Shown here one piece after another: positions 52,865-64,000 of a stretch of 64,000 bases of DNA; the stretch's first letter is position 1, and each line of letters starts with the position of its first letter. The DNA is taken from assembly GCF_033807575.1 (NCBI RefSeq), contig NC_084723.1, positions 4,903,247 through 4,967,246 of the forward strand, written 5' to 3'. Origin of the DNA: Cydia pomonella (Eukaryota; Arthropoda; Insecta; Lepidoptera; Tortricidae). The translations under genes were made by a program, and so were the position numbers. A model generated the notes under the pieces. That model saw nothing but the letters and a program-made list of their open reading frames with translations. It was not told the origin of the DNA and did not search any database.

Positions 52865-53445
52865 TAGCAATCTTGTTGTTCAGTGATTGGCAGTATGTAA
52901 TTTGGTATTTTAATAACAAATCCCGTGAGACATAGACATATTAAATATACTTAAAAAATGACTCGCGTTAAAAAAAAACAATTTAAATATATATAATTAA
53001 GTACTCTGTGGCAAAATAAGTCCAAATTAATAAATCGCTAATAAGTTTTATTATATACCTGCGCGTAGTTTAATTTTAAAGTCATTGACATGATTGACAA
53101 ACAAACCAAGTCATGGCTGAACGATAGAACTTGGATTCGAATTCATGTTGTTTTGAGTATTTTTCCTGGCTGATGATAATTTTAAAGGCATGTTGTTAAT
53201 ACGAACCTTAAAATGAGAAATGAAACCACCAGTACATTCAATAAGTTTTTGGCAAAAATTACATTTTTGGTAGGTAGGTACAAGCTTTTATCGCTGACTC
53301 CTTTTCATTCCAAATGCTTCAACCCCAACCACAATTAGTATACGTTGTTTTATTAACTGAGCTTCCATGGCCACCTCCTGTCTCATAATATTGCATTGCC
53401 ATCCGATTTAATTTAAATATGTGCATTCCAGTTGCCAGGCAGGTT
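52865..53445. other. Gene-free stretch
   Basis: No supported feature. Confidence 0.4.
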
Positions 53446-53449
53446 TTGG

Positions 53450-53612
53450 GCATATACTGAGCAACTTTTACTATGGGACCAACCCCTAAATCCCGAAAAA
53501 GTTTTTCTGTTTCATACATTTTAGCTGGTCCATTTTCTATGGGAGGGTAAAACATTTTTGCGCGTTGTCTGGGTTGGTCCCATACCAAAAGTTGCTCAGT
53601 ATAATCCCAAAA
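53450..53612. mobile_element. Foldback element, ATACTGAGCAACTTTTACTATGG
   Basis: ACTGAGCAACTTTTACTATG and CATACCAAAAGTTGCTCAGT, with GGGACCAACCC/GGGTTGGTCCC next to them, are inverted. This accounts for the 104-codon minus frame at 53319-53633. Confidence 0.8.
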
Positions 53613-53851
53613 CCTACCTATGCCACATATCATGCCAAATATCAGCTCAATGGGAAATCGGGAAGTGGGTCAAATTTAGCTTTCAAGATTTAACCCACAC
53701 TAACTAACAAACAAACATACATAATTAACAGGGCAAGTTAAATAAAAGCTAGAGAAGTTGAGGCAATTAAGTTCTTAAAAGATTTGTTGCTATTATTCTG
53801 TTTCAGGCGTACGTTTTTAAATGACTAAGAATGGTTTTTTTTTACATTTTA

Positions 53852-54305
53852 TATACACGGTGTAACATGAGGAAACTGAAAGATTATAACAGTGTATTCC
53901 TGATCACATTTAGAGACTAAAATGTCATATAAACTTTTCTGGATATCGCCTAGTTTCAGAGTTAATAGCAATAAAAAAAACAGGTTATTGTAACTTAGTG
54001 GAAAACACCTTTTTGATGGCGATGATGCCATTATGGGGCGTAGTCTAAATATCCTTATTGATAGATGTCAAAAAGTGACAAGTAACCTTTGCAAAAATTT
54101 GGTTTTACAAAAAAAATTGTTAAAAGCATTATCAGTGCCAGTTTTACTATAACATTATTTTTTTATGTACAAATACATTCAAAAAATTAGAAAAATAAAT
54201 AGTTTTTTTTGGCGTAATTTAATTAAAACACTTATAAAAAAATCCTTCTTTTGGCTTCAAAAGTCCGTGTTAAAATCTTTCGGTTTCCTCATGTAACAAA
54301 CACCC
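53852..54305. mobile_element. Inverted-repeat element, GTGTAACATGAGGAAAC
   Basis: GTGTAACATGAGGAAACTGA and TCGGTTTCCTCATGTAAC, each with AAGATT/AATCTT inside, mark the two ends of about 450 bp. No transposase frame. Confidence 0.75.
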
Positions 54306-54765
54306 ATACTACCATGTAAACATTATATATTTTAAAACTAAAAACCTACTAAATTACAAAATTAGAATAAAATGTCACCCAAAATAATATTTTAAAAATT
54401 AAACTAGCTTTTTAAAGTTCAGTTGCCTTTTTTTTAGACCTTCGTAAATACAATGCGCTGGTTCAGGTGCCGCTAATACTTTTGTTGGCGCCTCGGACAT
54501 TCAACACCCTTGATGAAAACAGATGGAAACTAAAAATAAAATAGATAAAATAAAGGCCCTACACTATAAAATACAAAATCTTTCTTGTCAAATAAATTTC
54601 CGTGTTCACAAATCAACGGCAAAATCAAGTCTCTCTGACATTTTCTTCTTTTCGTTTTTATTCCAATTTCAAAATCTTGTCTCCAAAGCGCATGCCCCAA
54701 ACTTTCCCCGAACGAGATATATATATATGATAAAACCGGCCAAGAGCATGTCGGGCCACGCTCAG

Positions 54766-55385
54766 TGTAGGGTTTCGTAGTTACTTTTCCGTCACAATAA
54801 GCTAAACTGGAGCTTAAAGTATAGTAAATTGTTAACCAAGGGATGAAACGGTACCTTTCACCCGAGTTAAACAAATAAGCAAATTTGCATAATCAGTACC
54901 TAATTAAAGTATAAGTTTTTTTACTATGAAGGGAAAACTTTTTGCGATAACTCAAAAACAGCTAAACTGATCATGTTCGCTATAGTTTTCATTTAATGTC
55001 TTTCTTAAGCTCTACTTCCACGATTTTTTCATATTTTTTGGACCTATGGTTCAAAAGTTAGAGGGGGAGACACATTTTTTTTTTCTTTCGGAGCGATTAT
55101 CTCCTAATATATTCACTTTATCAAAAAATGTTTCCTGAAAACCCCTATTAGTTTTGAAAGACCTTTCCAACGATACCCCACACTCTAGGGTTAGAGCGAA
55201 AAAAATAATTCACCCCCACTTTACGTTTTTTCACCCTAAAAAAAATATTTTTTATGATTTTATTGTACGACTTTATCGGCTTTATTGATTTATGTATCCA
55301 TGCCAAATTTCAGCTTTCTAGCACTAACGACCACGGAGCAAAGCCTCGGACAGACAGACAGACAGACAGACAGAACCCTAATAAA
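54766..55385 (+). repeat. Retroelement 3'-UTR-like repeat with (ACAG)n
   Basis: From AGGGTTTCGTAGTTACTTTTC through GAAGGGAAAACTTTTTGCG, CTTTCGGAGCGATTATCTCC and CCATGCCAAATTTCAGC to an (ACAG)n run and AACCCTAATA. This layout is common as a LINE tail in Lepidoptera; no coding part is attached. Confidence 0.65.
55349..55373 (+). repeat. (ACAG)n microsatellite
   Basis: Six units of GACA in a row. Confidence 0.95.
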
Positions 55386-55389
55386 AATG

Positions 55390-56700
55390 ATGTTAATGAA
55401 AAGGATGACAAATGTGTCGAACGAAACAATTTTGAGGATGCGTTCCGAAATATTTATGATATTAATAAAAACTAAACAAAACTTGAAATTAGAACGTACA
55501 TATATTATTTTATTTCCTTTTTATAAGAAAAAAGTATTAGTCGTAGTTTGCATTTACAAAATTTAATACTCAATACTCAATATTTTATTGCAAATTCACA
55601 AAGTAGTTGTACAGCTGGTAAACTACACTTCGCAGCCTATAGGCCTGAAATTAACCCTTAAACGCATGCTTTTTTTCCTTTTGCCTGAAATTAATATATG
55701 TGTTACATAATTGTTTACTGATTCTGGGAAACATAATAAAAAATATTAAACATCGATTTTCACTGCTAAATCGGTGTTAGAATTTACATAGGCTAAATCA
55801 TATTTATGTAAATATATAAATTTCAGTAGGAGATATATGTAAAATCTTACAACTATCATAAAGGTAATTTGTGATTAACTGATATACCTATGATAAAGGT
55901 TTTAAATATAAAATAATTGCAAACCCCGGAAAAAACCACCTAAATCACATACTAAAAATCACCAACTTTTCCAGATTTTTCCAAACTTTCTGCCATTTCG
56001 TCTTAACACTAATGTATTTTTTTAAACTAAAATACTGTGCTAATTTGAATAAAACATCTGATTGTGTATTAATTTACAATCAAAATAATTATACAGGAAT
56101 AAATCAATTTTATCTAATTATGCATAAAATTTTATATTTTTTGTTATGTAGGCTATGCAGTCTACACACATCACTAGCATAATGACTAGCTAGATGTATG
56201 CACATCACTATGCAGTTAAGGGTTAAAACGGTTTTTTGAAAAACAGCAGTAAGTATTAGATGTTTATTGTTTTTATTAAAACTGAATGCAACACAAAGGT
56301 TAAAAGTAAATAAAGTAAAGACGTTACCGAAAACCTAAAGTTTTGTTTTGACAAACTTGCAAATCATAAAAATATGCGCACAAATTTTCATCAGAAAAAG
56401 AATACGAGTTCCTAAAACATATTTATGGAATTCGTGTAAAGAAACACAGATATGTGGTAAACAAAACACGGAAGTGGTTACTTAGGTGTTTCAAATTCTT
56501 CCACTATAAGGTCAAAGGACTTTGTAAATCATAACAGAACATTTCGTTTTCTTATTTTGATCCTTCGAAGCCTTCGGTCATTGACTGTCAGAATTTACAC
56601 CTAAGCGATAATGATATTTCTTTCTCTGTCGCGCATAACTGTACTGAGTCACTCAGTGGCGTAAGACAGAGACGGGAGATCCAACGGTACTTTTTATTTT
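55390..56700. other. Gene-free AT-rich stretch
   Basis: No supported exon or repeat. The right edge grades into the CpG-richer possible promoter region near 56.7-57.2 kb. Confidence 0.4.
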
Positions 56701-57062
56701 CTTGTAAGAGGATTTTCAACTGTGTATTCTTAACCGCTCGCGCACATGATCACGCGCACTCGACTTTGATCTCGCGATCTATAATAAATATAATGTAATA
56801 TAAAACCGTGCGTATACTGGTTTTGCTTCTGTTGACTTCGTAAGGGTTTAGAATATCATTGGGTAGAAAACGAGCGTGTCACAAGTGAGACTGAGACAAC
56901 TATAGCGGCCTTAGACGAAAAAGGAAGACCGGCCGATGCCGACGTTCGCATTCGAAAAATTCAAATTTCGAATTTATCGTTCCTTTACTATTTCAGTTTA
57001 TAACCTGCCAGTGTTTTGTGTGTTATTTTTATTATGGCAACACTTTATTTTTAACGAGTAAG

Positions 57063-57259
57063 CAGTGAGTACGTGTTGCAATTCCTACCGGTGTTCGTTG
57101 AGTCATGCAATTTTAGTGGCGTTTTATCGTAAATTGTGATAATTATTATAAGAGATAGTACGTTCCTAATAATTATCGACAGTAGCATTGTTGTTGTGTT
57201 AGCTGGACGAGCTATTCAAGATTACATCGATAATTTTTAAAACAAAAGAGAATTTGAAG
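57063..57259 (+). other. Candidate non-coding first exon of a gene extending to the right
   Basis: The stretch around 56890-57260 is richer in CpG than its surroundings and contains GCAGTGAG as a possible initiator. It ends in a consensus donor GAAG|gtgagt at 57259. The left limit is a guess. It has no long open frame; one upstream ATG (about 57104) stops after three codons. It pairs well with the exon candidate at 62688. Only transcript data would settle it. Confidence 0.35.
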
Positions 57260-57589
57260 GTGAGTTATTTTGTTTTGACAGTTTTTTTTTAATTTAAGAA
57301 TTATTATTTTCCGTCTCCCGGATTAATAAAGTATAGTCTGGCAAATCTATTTGTCAATGGCGGTAGAAAAAACATCCTACGTAGTAACGTACGTATTCAT
57401 CCTTTTTTTTTGGTCATACTAAATACTAGCCTAAGAAAAAGACAGTAAGTAGGTAGATATGTTTTTTCTGTCTCTGCTCCAGTGACAAGCGACCCTAGCT
57501 AAACTATATAATTACAAATTACAACCTCGTATTTGTTTATAGATATTTTACTTAGAGGGATGCTTTATTTTCAAACTTGATGTTTATGA

Positions 57590-57700
57590 AACTTGGAACA
57601 TTTTTATGGTACGGAAATGGAGTTGCAGGCGTCCATAGGCTACGGTGACTGCTTACCATCAGGCGGACCGTATGCTTATTTGCCACCGATATGGTATAAA
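57590..57700 (-). repeat. Dispersed LINE 3'-end repeat (GGTGGCAAACAAGC family)
   Basis: GTTGCAGGCGTCCATAGGCT and ACCATCAGGCGGACCGTATG, reverse complement of the 51000 copy. Confidence 0.7.
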
Positions 57701-57704
57701 AAAA

Positions 57705-58670
57705 ATCTTTGCCCTTACAAATTTGAAACAATAATTATTACTTTTATTATTTATTGTGTACTACTAAAGAAAAGTTCATATTACAAAGACAGGACTTAAA
57801 TGAGTAGGTAACAACGGGCAGGGTAACATATTATTTTCAAATAAGTACCATAAAATTTGATGACCTATCGTTTACATTGCAATTTTATATTCAATTTATA
57901 TACAGTAGGTTTAGTTACCGGTTATTTGTTGCTGTGTCGTTCACAATAATATTTTAGCATAATAACATTTTCTTTCATTTTACATTTAGCTATTTTAAGC
58001 CGTGTAATACACGCTATCTCGAAGAATAAACCTAGCTACCTAAATAGTCTTGGAACTCTTGGAGGATTTAACAACTGGAGTCGCCTTTAGGACCTTGACC
58101 CCTCTGTCGAAAACCTCGGCCAATGGTCATACGTATTGGATGGACTGACGTTTATATCAGACATGGCTATTTGTACGTTACGTACAATTAGCCATGCATT
58201 TGACGTGCTAGGGTTTCTTATTTAATCCTAAGTTTAGGAGGCTACACTTACTTAGTCGTGCATTTTTTTTATCCAAATGCTAGCAATAATTCCCAAAAAA
58301 ACTTGAAAATGCGGAAAAAACTAAAATATCAAAACGTCCTGAAAAAAACGATTTGATTTTTTCGAGAATTTTCAAGTTCCAGTTGTTAAATTCTCCAAGT
58401 AAATATTATAATTAATCCATAATTAACAAGGAATTTAAAAACTCTGAAGTCCAAAATTAGGTCTAAGTAATTTCATTGATCGAAAAAATTTATGAGACAA
58501 ACAATAATGCTACTTATGTTTTAGGTTTAGTTTTAGTTGTGTTATCATAATTTTATATATAATATATTGTTTCCTTTTCTGTTTAAATATAATTTAGAAG
58601 TCATAATGCTACTTTGTTTTTATGAAAGTTGAAATTTCGTTGAAACTTGAAACAGATTGTAGGTATTTTT
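57705..58670. other. Gene-free stretch
   Basis: Short inverted words (for example GAGTCG and TACGTAACGTACAA near 58170) but no bounded element or exon. Confidence 0.4.
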
Positions 58671-58674
58671 GTAA

Positions 58675-59385
58675 TAGGGTTGTTTCCAATTTTTTGAAAC
58701 GCTTGTATTATGTTCTATATTAACTAAAAGTTGCCCTAAAATTCAACTTTTATACCAAAAACGGCTTTAAATATGTTAAATTAACAAAATATATTTTGAC
58801 ATATGCTTTGGCGCCCAAAACGCTCTTTGAAAATTGTGTGACGTCACAGCTTACGGTTTGACACATAACTACATACACACGTAGAAGATACAAACTGTCA
58901 ACTGACATTTGTCATTTGTTGTTTACCGCCTAACTGTCAACAGTGTCAATCCGAGAGTTGTGACGTCATCAGAATCTTCAATGACGTTTTACACATGTAG
59001 AAGATACAAACTGTCAACTGACATTTGTCATTTGTTGTTTACCGCCTAACTGTCAACAGTGTCAATCCGAGAGTTGTGACGTCATCAGAATCTTCAATGA
59101 CGTTTTACACATGTAGAAGATACAAACTGTCAACTGACATTTGTCATTTGTTGTTTACCGCCTAACTGTCAACAGTGTCAATCCGAGAGTTGTGACGTCA
59201 TCAGAATCTTCAATGACGTTTCGAGTTTGGTCACGTGACGTGTGCCAAAAGATATTTTGAATTCAATATTTACAAAAATATGGTCATTACAGGTCCCCTA
59301 AAAGTAGTTTAACATGTTCTTATAAGCCAAAAGGATTTATTGGGATACAATTCTGCCCTAAGATTTGTAGATGGAAACAACCCTA
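58675..59385. mobile_element. TIR element carrying a 116-bp tandem array
   Basis: AATAGGGTTGTTTCCA at the left and TGGAAACAACCCTATT at the right are perfect inverted ends. TA may be the duplicated target. Between them is a tandem array with TGACGTCA sites. No transposase is present. Confidence 0.75.
58877..59222 (+). repeat. Tandem repeat, three copies, 116-bp period
   Basis: GTAGAAGATACAAACTGTCA starts at 58881, 58997 and 59113. The copies are almost identical. Each includes GAGAGTTGTGACGTCATCAG and CTTCAATGACGTTT. Confidence 0.95.
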
Positions 59386-59955
59386 TTGACATTGGGCGGC
59401 ACGAAGTTAAGTAGATATCTCTTGTTTGTTAGGTACAATTACAGATGTTTGAATACTTATTTTCTTACATATCACATCTTTATAACAATAAATATACTGC
59501 TTAGAATTTCTAAGCATTTCTAAATTAGAAATAAGGAAAAAGTGGAATAACTCACTCCCTCAGGCGAGACAGTTTTTTAACTTATTCGCTTAATTAATAA
59601 GCATTGTGGTACCTACCGTTTGCAGACATTTCTACTTAATACAAAAATAATGAGCAACAATACTATTTGGGTTTCGTGTTTTGAATATCGTCTTTATCCT
59701 GAGTGCTATAGTACTTTTAAAACTCGATGGATAGGGTGACAGACGTCATCTCCATATGATTTACAATCTAATAACTCAAAATCTCGCAAAATTGTAGTGA
59801 ACTGACACAAACTTGTCAACGTACCCATCGAGTTTGCAAAGTACTCTAGAACATCGTTTTTTTTATCGGACTCTCTAATCGCTCGAATATGCAATTAAAC
59901 GACAGAGGGGCAGGTAACGAAATTTCGTTTTACGATATTTCAAGTAGACCCTCTG

Positions 59956-60075
59956 AGGGCCTACCGCGAAAATTGAAATTCGCAAATTGCGGGGATCTTT
60001 TTCTTTTACTCAATGAAGGCGTAATTAGAGTGACAGAAAAAGAAGCCCGCAATTTGCGAACTTTGATTTTCACTG
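59956..60075. mobile_element. Foldback element, CGCGAAAA/GCAAATTGCGGGG family
   Basis: Second copy of 14865-14978, sharing ATTCGCAAATTGCGGGGATC and CTTTTTCTTTTACTC. Confidence 0.78.
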
Positions 60076-60426
60076 TAACCCAGAGCTCAGAGCCTCGGGC
60101 CCCTCGGACCTTTACGTTTCATTTCATTTCATACTAACTCTTCTACATAAGTAGATATACCAGATCTTTTAATTCATTCTTAACTTAATATCCATACATC
60201 AATTCCATAATAATTGGCAACAACATGTACGTATGTTTGCTCAGTTGTGTCAAATAATTACGTATCCATATTTCATAAGTGGATTCGTTTACTTAGCGGA
60301 GACAAATTTAAATAAGTGGGCAAGGGCATTCTTTGTCATAGGTATTTATATTTTAATCTTGTCAAATAATCGTTTAAATCGAAAGTGACATTGACTTTGT
60401 ACGCAAACTACTGTAACCGACTATCT

Positions 60427-60613
60427 GTACCTCTAGTGTAAATTTAATCGACATCATAACGTGACGAACGCGTTTGCGTTAAGTCTCATTTTGTATAGGA
60501 TTTTGAGTTTCCAAAACGTCCCGCTTGGCGCGCTCTTAATCACATACAAAATGAGACTAAACGCAAACGCGTACGTCACGTTTCGAAATCGAATTTATTT
60601 ACACTAGGGGTAC
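60427..60613. mobile_element. Foldback element, GTACCTCTAGTGTAAATTTAATC
   Basis: GTACCTCTAGTGTAAATTTA and AATTTATTTACACTAGGGGTAC outside, ACGCGTTTGCGTTAAGTCTC and AGACTAAACGCAAACGCGT inside. Confidence 0.82.
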
Positions 60614-60812
60614 TGATTTTGATTTTCATCTTCAAGCCTCAATAATATTTTTTATACAATAATTATCTTCACTTCTAATAACACTTTAGCAAAGCACTGA
60701 AAGAAATATTTGGATAACAGTAACAAAATATTCTGTTACTATAGTCTGTATCTTTTTTTAATCTTATTTATTTTATAAGCCATACATCTTATGAGTAATC
60801 TGTATCTTTAGG

Positions 60813-61055
60813 TACCGTAAAACCACCGAACTATAGTCCAAAGCTCCCAACTATGGTCCACAAATAAACTCAATTTTTCTCGTTCAGGTGTGTATTTTAC
60901 TATATTTTTGTAGTTCTAAGGCAAAGTATGTTTATAAATGGAAGGTAAAACTAGGAGTAAACCACAAGGAACATTGGTATAGATACTTAATTTCCTTTTG
61001 AACTTGTGGACCATAGTTGCAGTATTGGACTAGAGTTGGGTAGTTTTACGGTAGT
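60813..61055. mobile_element. Foldback element, GGTACCGTAAAACCACC
   Basis: TACCGTAAAACCACCGAAC and TGGGTAGTTTTACGGTA outside; AACTATGGTCCACAA and TTGTGGACCATAGTT inside. Confidence 0.8.
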
Positions 61056-61707
61056 TAAATAAATGTAAACAATATGTGTTTTTCACATTTTCGGGTACTT
61101 GAAACATTTATCAGTTAACCAAATAGAAAACTACATGGATCTGTTCCTTCATCATTCTGGCTTTAACCTGTTTCATTTAATCGTGTAATCTTTTCATACC
61201 TTCAAATGGCTAAATATTCGATATCGTTTTAGATTCTTTACTACGGCGAAGTAATAGAAAATTAAAAACTAAGTTAATATTAATTAATTCAATCATCCCC
61301 ATTCTTATATCCCTATTTAATTTAGATTGCAGCAGTTGTGCCAATTATGATAATTTAAAACAAATTAGCGATTAAGTAAGTAATATTCGTTAAATAGTAT
61401 TTCTACGTAGTAAGATAAATTTGAATAAACAGTAGTTGTAATAAAATAACGCCAAACAATATTAATTAATAGTACTAAAGTTTAGTTGAATCGTTGTCAA
61501 AACAAGGGTACACCGATTTGTTATCATTCTTTTAAATACCTAAAGATACAGACTATAGGTATGTAGTACACTCTCTGTCACACTTGTACATTCGTACGTA
61601 AGTGTGACAGGGAGGCAACACGTCGAACGTGGTTCGCGGTAGGCCCTCAGATTTCAAAGTGTATCTAAGTTTAGTAAGTTTGAATTGGCCTCTCGGTATC
61701 TACAGTT

Positions 61708-61804
61708 GCCATCAGATATATCGGAGCGGTTGATTAGCTCAAAAATATCTGAACACGCACTCTAACGCCTTGACAATAGAGAGGCGAGTTCAGATATGGC
61801 GACT
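61708..61804. mobile_element. Foldback element, GCCATCAGATAT family
   Basis: GTTGCCATCAGATATATCGG, TTAGCTCAAAAATATCTGAAC and AGTTCAGATATGGCGAC; shorter relative of 5931-6063. Confidence 0.7.
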
Positions 61805-61906
61805 GTAGATACCTAAAATTGGCAGCATATACCCAGTTTACCTAGTGTTACGACTTACGACAGTAGAGTGATAGGGACAGTCAAATACGTACCACTTGGT
61901 ACTGGA

Positions 61907-62017
61907 AGCCCTACCGCAAAAATCGAAAATTCGTTATTTGTATTTGTATTTCTATTGCTCGAATATGCAAGAGCGAGAGGCAGATAACGAAATTTAGATT
62001 TTCGCGGTAGACCCTCT
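61907..62017. mobile_element. Foldback element, CGAAATTCGTTATCTG family
   Basis: CCCTACCGCAAAAATCG and TTTTCGCGGTAGACCCTC. It lies between TACCACTTGGTACTGG and CTGGTACCAAGTACCAG. The minus frame at 61855-62253 crosses it and is not a gene. Confidence 0.7.
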
Positions 62018-62687
62018 GGTACCAAGTACCAGTAGTAGTATAATTCGAGTACTTGCTTTAATATAATAATCATAACTAGATTTGCATACAAAACGCGACT
62101 CCTATAGATGCGTGCCGGTATGTAAGGTTGGCAGCACACAGAGTTACTACAGTAGGTTCTAGGCATTCTGGGCACGATCAGTAGTAGGAAGTCACGATTT
62201 AAGTCTTGGCTTTTCTGACTAATCGGCTTTTTCAACTGAACTGAGGAATACATTTTGATTATTATCCCAGTTATTTGCTATAGATTCCAAATCAGACAAG
62301 AAAATCGAAAAAGTCTAGAAAAAAACATAAGTTAAACGTTCCAGTATTTCGCAGGCTAATTCTAATAAAATAACAAACACCTTTTATCCCCTATTACTGC
62401 GGATTAGAGTTGAAGGCAGTAAAAATGTTTTTAAACTGTTGAGCATTAGCACATAGCACATACACGTTAAGAAACATGATTCCGAGTCTTTTCTCTTGAA
62501 TTCGTTAATATTATTACTCAACTGCAGCTGTCCGTAACGCGATGGGCAGAATCTGAACAACGCATTTATTTATATCGATTATCTCCAAGCATTCTTATGG
62601 CAGTATAGTTGAATTAAAGGAATCTGTTTGTCCTAATTTCAATCAATATGTAGATATTTTAAACAAAACATTTTAACCCTTTTCCAG

Positions 62688-62763
62688 GCCGCGCTAATCT
62701 ACAAGGATTTCCCAAATAAAGAAATATTTTCCAATTAAACCAGCTTGGATGATTGATTTGAAG
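62688..62763 (+). CDS. Candidate second exon with start codon ATG ATT GAT TTG AAG and a GC-AG donor
   Basis: Acceptor cccttttccag precedes 61 nt of possible leader with in-frame stops, then ATG at 62749 and five codons (MIDLK). AAG|gcaagt matches the strong consensus of the rare GC-AG intron class. Coding would continue beyond the window. Without splicing the ATG opens only a 46-codon frame. Weak evidence: one splice acceptor and one unusual donor. Confidence 0.28.
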
Positions 62764-62769
62764 GCAAGT

Positions 62770-63080
62770 CTCATTTTCCGAAAGTGCAATCTAATTTGTA
62801 ACTTAAATCGGAATACTAAAGATGAAATTCTATTGGCGCGTATGTGGTCGATGAATCGTAGGGCCAAGCTAAGTCTCGCTTACACCTGATATAGCAAAAA
62901 TATAATGTAATATTAAAATTATGTATCTTGTAAGACACGTTGCCAAGAAAAAGTTAACCGGTTGAAAATAATTATCTCTAAATATTGTAGAGGTATATTA
63001 ATAAAATATTCTGACTAGCAACAATAAGAACGGCCTCTTACCTCTTACCGACTAACTTATATTCTTATTATCAAATAAAA
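62770..63080. other. Gene-free stretch
   Basis: Nothing recognised. If the exon at 62688 is real this is its downstream intron. Confidence 0.35.
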
Positions 63081-63084
63081 TAAA

Positions 63085-63340
63085 TAAATAAATTTTATAG
63101 CACATTATTACACAAATTGACCACAGTAAGCTCAACAAGGCTTGTGTTGAGGGTACTTAGACAACGATATATTTATATAATATATAAATACTTAAATACA
63201 TAGAAAACACCCATGACTCAGGAACAAATATGAAATATCCATGCTCATCACACGAATAAAGTGCCCTTACCAGGATTTGAACCCGGGACCATCGGCTTCA
63301 TAGGCAGGGTCACTATCCACTAAGCCAGACAGGTCGTCAT
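63085..63340 (-). repeat. tRNA-derived SINE, family A
   Basis: On the minus strand GACCTGTCTGGCTTAGTGG to GGTTCAAATCC, body, and a tail AAATTTATTTATTTATTTTA. Slightly rearranged near ATATGAAATATCC. Confidence 0.85.
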
Positions 63341-63664
63341 TCAAATCATAATACATATTCCGACTGCACCAAACCTGTCTACTATGACCAAGATCAGGTG
63401 CAAGGTCATCGACCCCGTGACATCACACGCCGGTACCGCTACCTTTACGTCAGGGCGTTTACTCACGACACGCCAATTTTAACCTTAATGTTAATAACTT
63501 ACGGTTGATTTTAGATTGGGTTGACAACATTGTGATTTGATGACTTGAGGAATCTTGCGTAGATTTTTTGCAATTTGCGTGCTAATGCTGTAGTTTTGTA
63601 TTATTTAATATAGTGATGTTGGAGAGACATTTAAGTCATGATGTATATTTAAGTTTATATTTCT

Positions 63665-63840
63665 TAAATTACGGTGACATTTCAGACATTCGTCCGCCAT
63701 ATTGTCATTTTGACAGGTTCTTAGGCATTCAGCCACGATTGAAAATTGTGTAAAAATATTTTAAACGGCTATTAAATTAAAAAAATTAAATATTAATAAA
63801 CATACACAAAAAAATAAACGACAGTATTTTAAAAGTAAAA
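63665..63840. repeat. Dispersed repeat, inverse of 47760-47950
   Basis: GGTGACATTTCAGACATTCG and CAGCCACGATTGAAAATTG match that copy on the opposite strand. Confidence 0.68.
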
Positions 63841-64000
63841 CTCATTTATACCTACTTGAAAAAAACAGGTATGCCCAATATGCCCATGGCTTTAATAACA
63901 TTTAAAAATGCCCGTGGGCATGATGTAGCTCATTTCATCTCAGTATGCTGGCATACAATAACACCGTTTACGAGCAAGTGTGATGAAATAGTTATTTACG

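Noticed and set aside
53319..53633. 104-codon open frame, - strand
   Set aside because: Explained by a foldback element whose arms are reverse complements; codons mirror each other and no motif is seen.
58877..59222. CRISPR-like array of repeats
   Set aside because: Contiguous 116-bp tandem units with no unique spacers, in an animal genome, inside a TIR element.
61855..62253. 132-codon minus-strand frame
   Set aside because: Crosses a foldback element and a pair of inverted flanks; no motif and no splice support.

Overview
The window is AT-rich nuclear DNA of an animal, almost certainly a moth or butterfly. Genes are split by spliceosomal introns with GT-AG borders. One gene encodes an insect CYP9-type cytochrome P450. 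The space between exons is packed with tRNA-derived SINEs, non-LTR retrotransposon remnants and short inverted-repeat (foldback) DNA elements of kinds common in Lepidoptera. No bacterial, organellar or intact viral genes are seen. All exon structures were read by eye from splice sites, reading phase and protein motifs; none is backed by transcript data.

Layout. (1) 1.8-19.0 kb, + strand: at least 12 coding exons of a divergent CAP-superfamily (SCP/antigen-5/PR-1) gene. The phases close exactly over 2174 nt (725 codons with the one base brought in from upstream). The CAP core is followed by an Asp/Asn/Lys-rich linker and a long acidic tail ending in a 10-residue tandem repeat. The signal-peptide exon was not found. 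(2) 29.1-32.9 kb, + strand: three phase-0 exons for a 153-residue secreted, very basic protein. Its last two exons are also phase-compatible with the CAP gene. (3) 35.2-36.3 kb, - strand: the 3' end of an unrecognised gene whose protein repeats a VVSLEYD motif and is rich in Lys/Arg. (4) 48.6-50.4 kb, - strand: a complete two-exon CYP9 P450 with a well-spaced TATA box and initiator, and a SINE lying 50-60 nt after its stop. (5) 57.1 kb and 62.7 kb, + strand: a tentative non-coding first exon and an ATG-bearing second exon of a gene running off the right edge.

The rest is mobile DNA. Four hAT-type elements have recognisable 8-bp target duplications. One is nested inside a foldback element, and another has its empty site preserved in a duplicated segment 1.8 kb away. 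There are also Tc1/mariner-type elements with TA flanks (one with a decayed transposase), at least six copies of one tRNA-derived SINE and copies of a second, four or more decayed LINE fragments, and several arrays of tandem repeats, one carrying repeated TGACGTCA sites. No functional link between the four genes is evident; they look like independent neighbours in a repeat-rich region.
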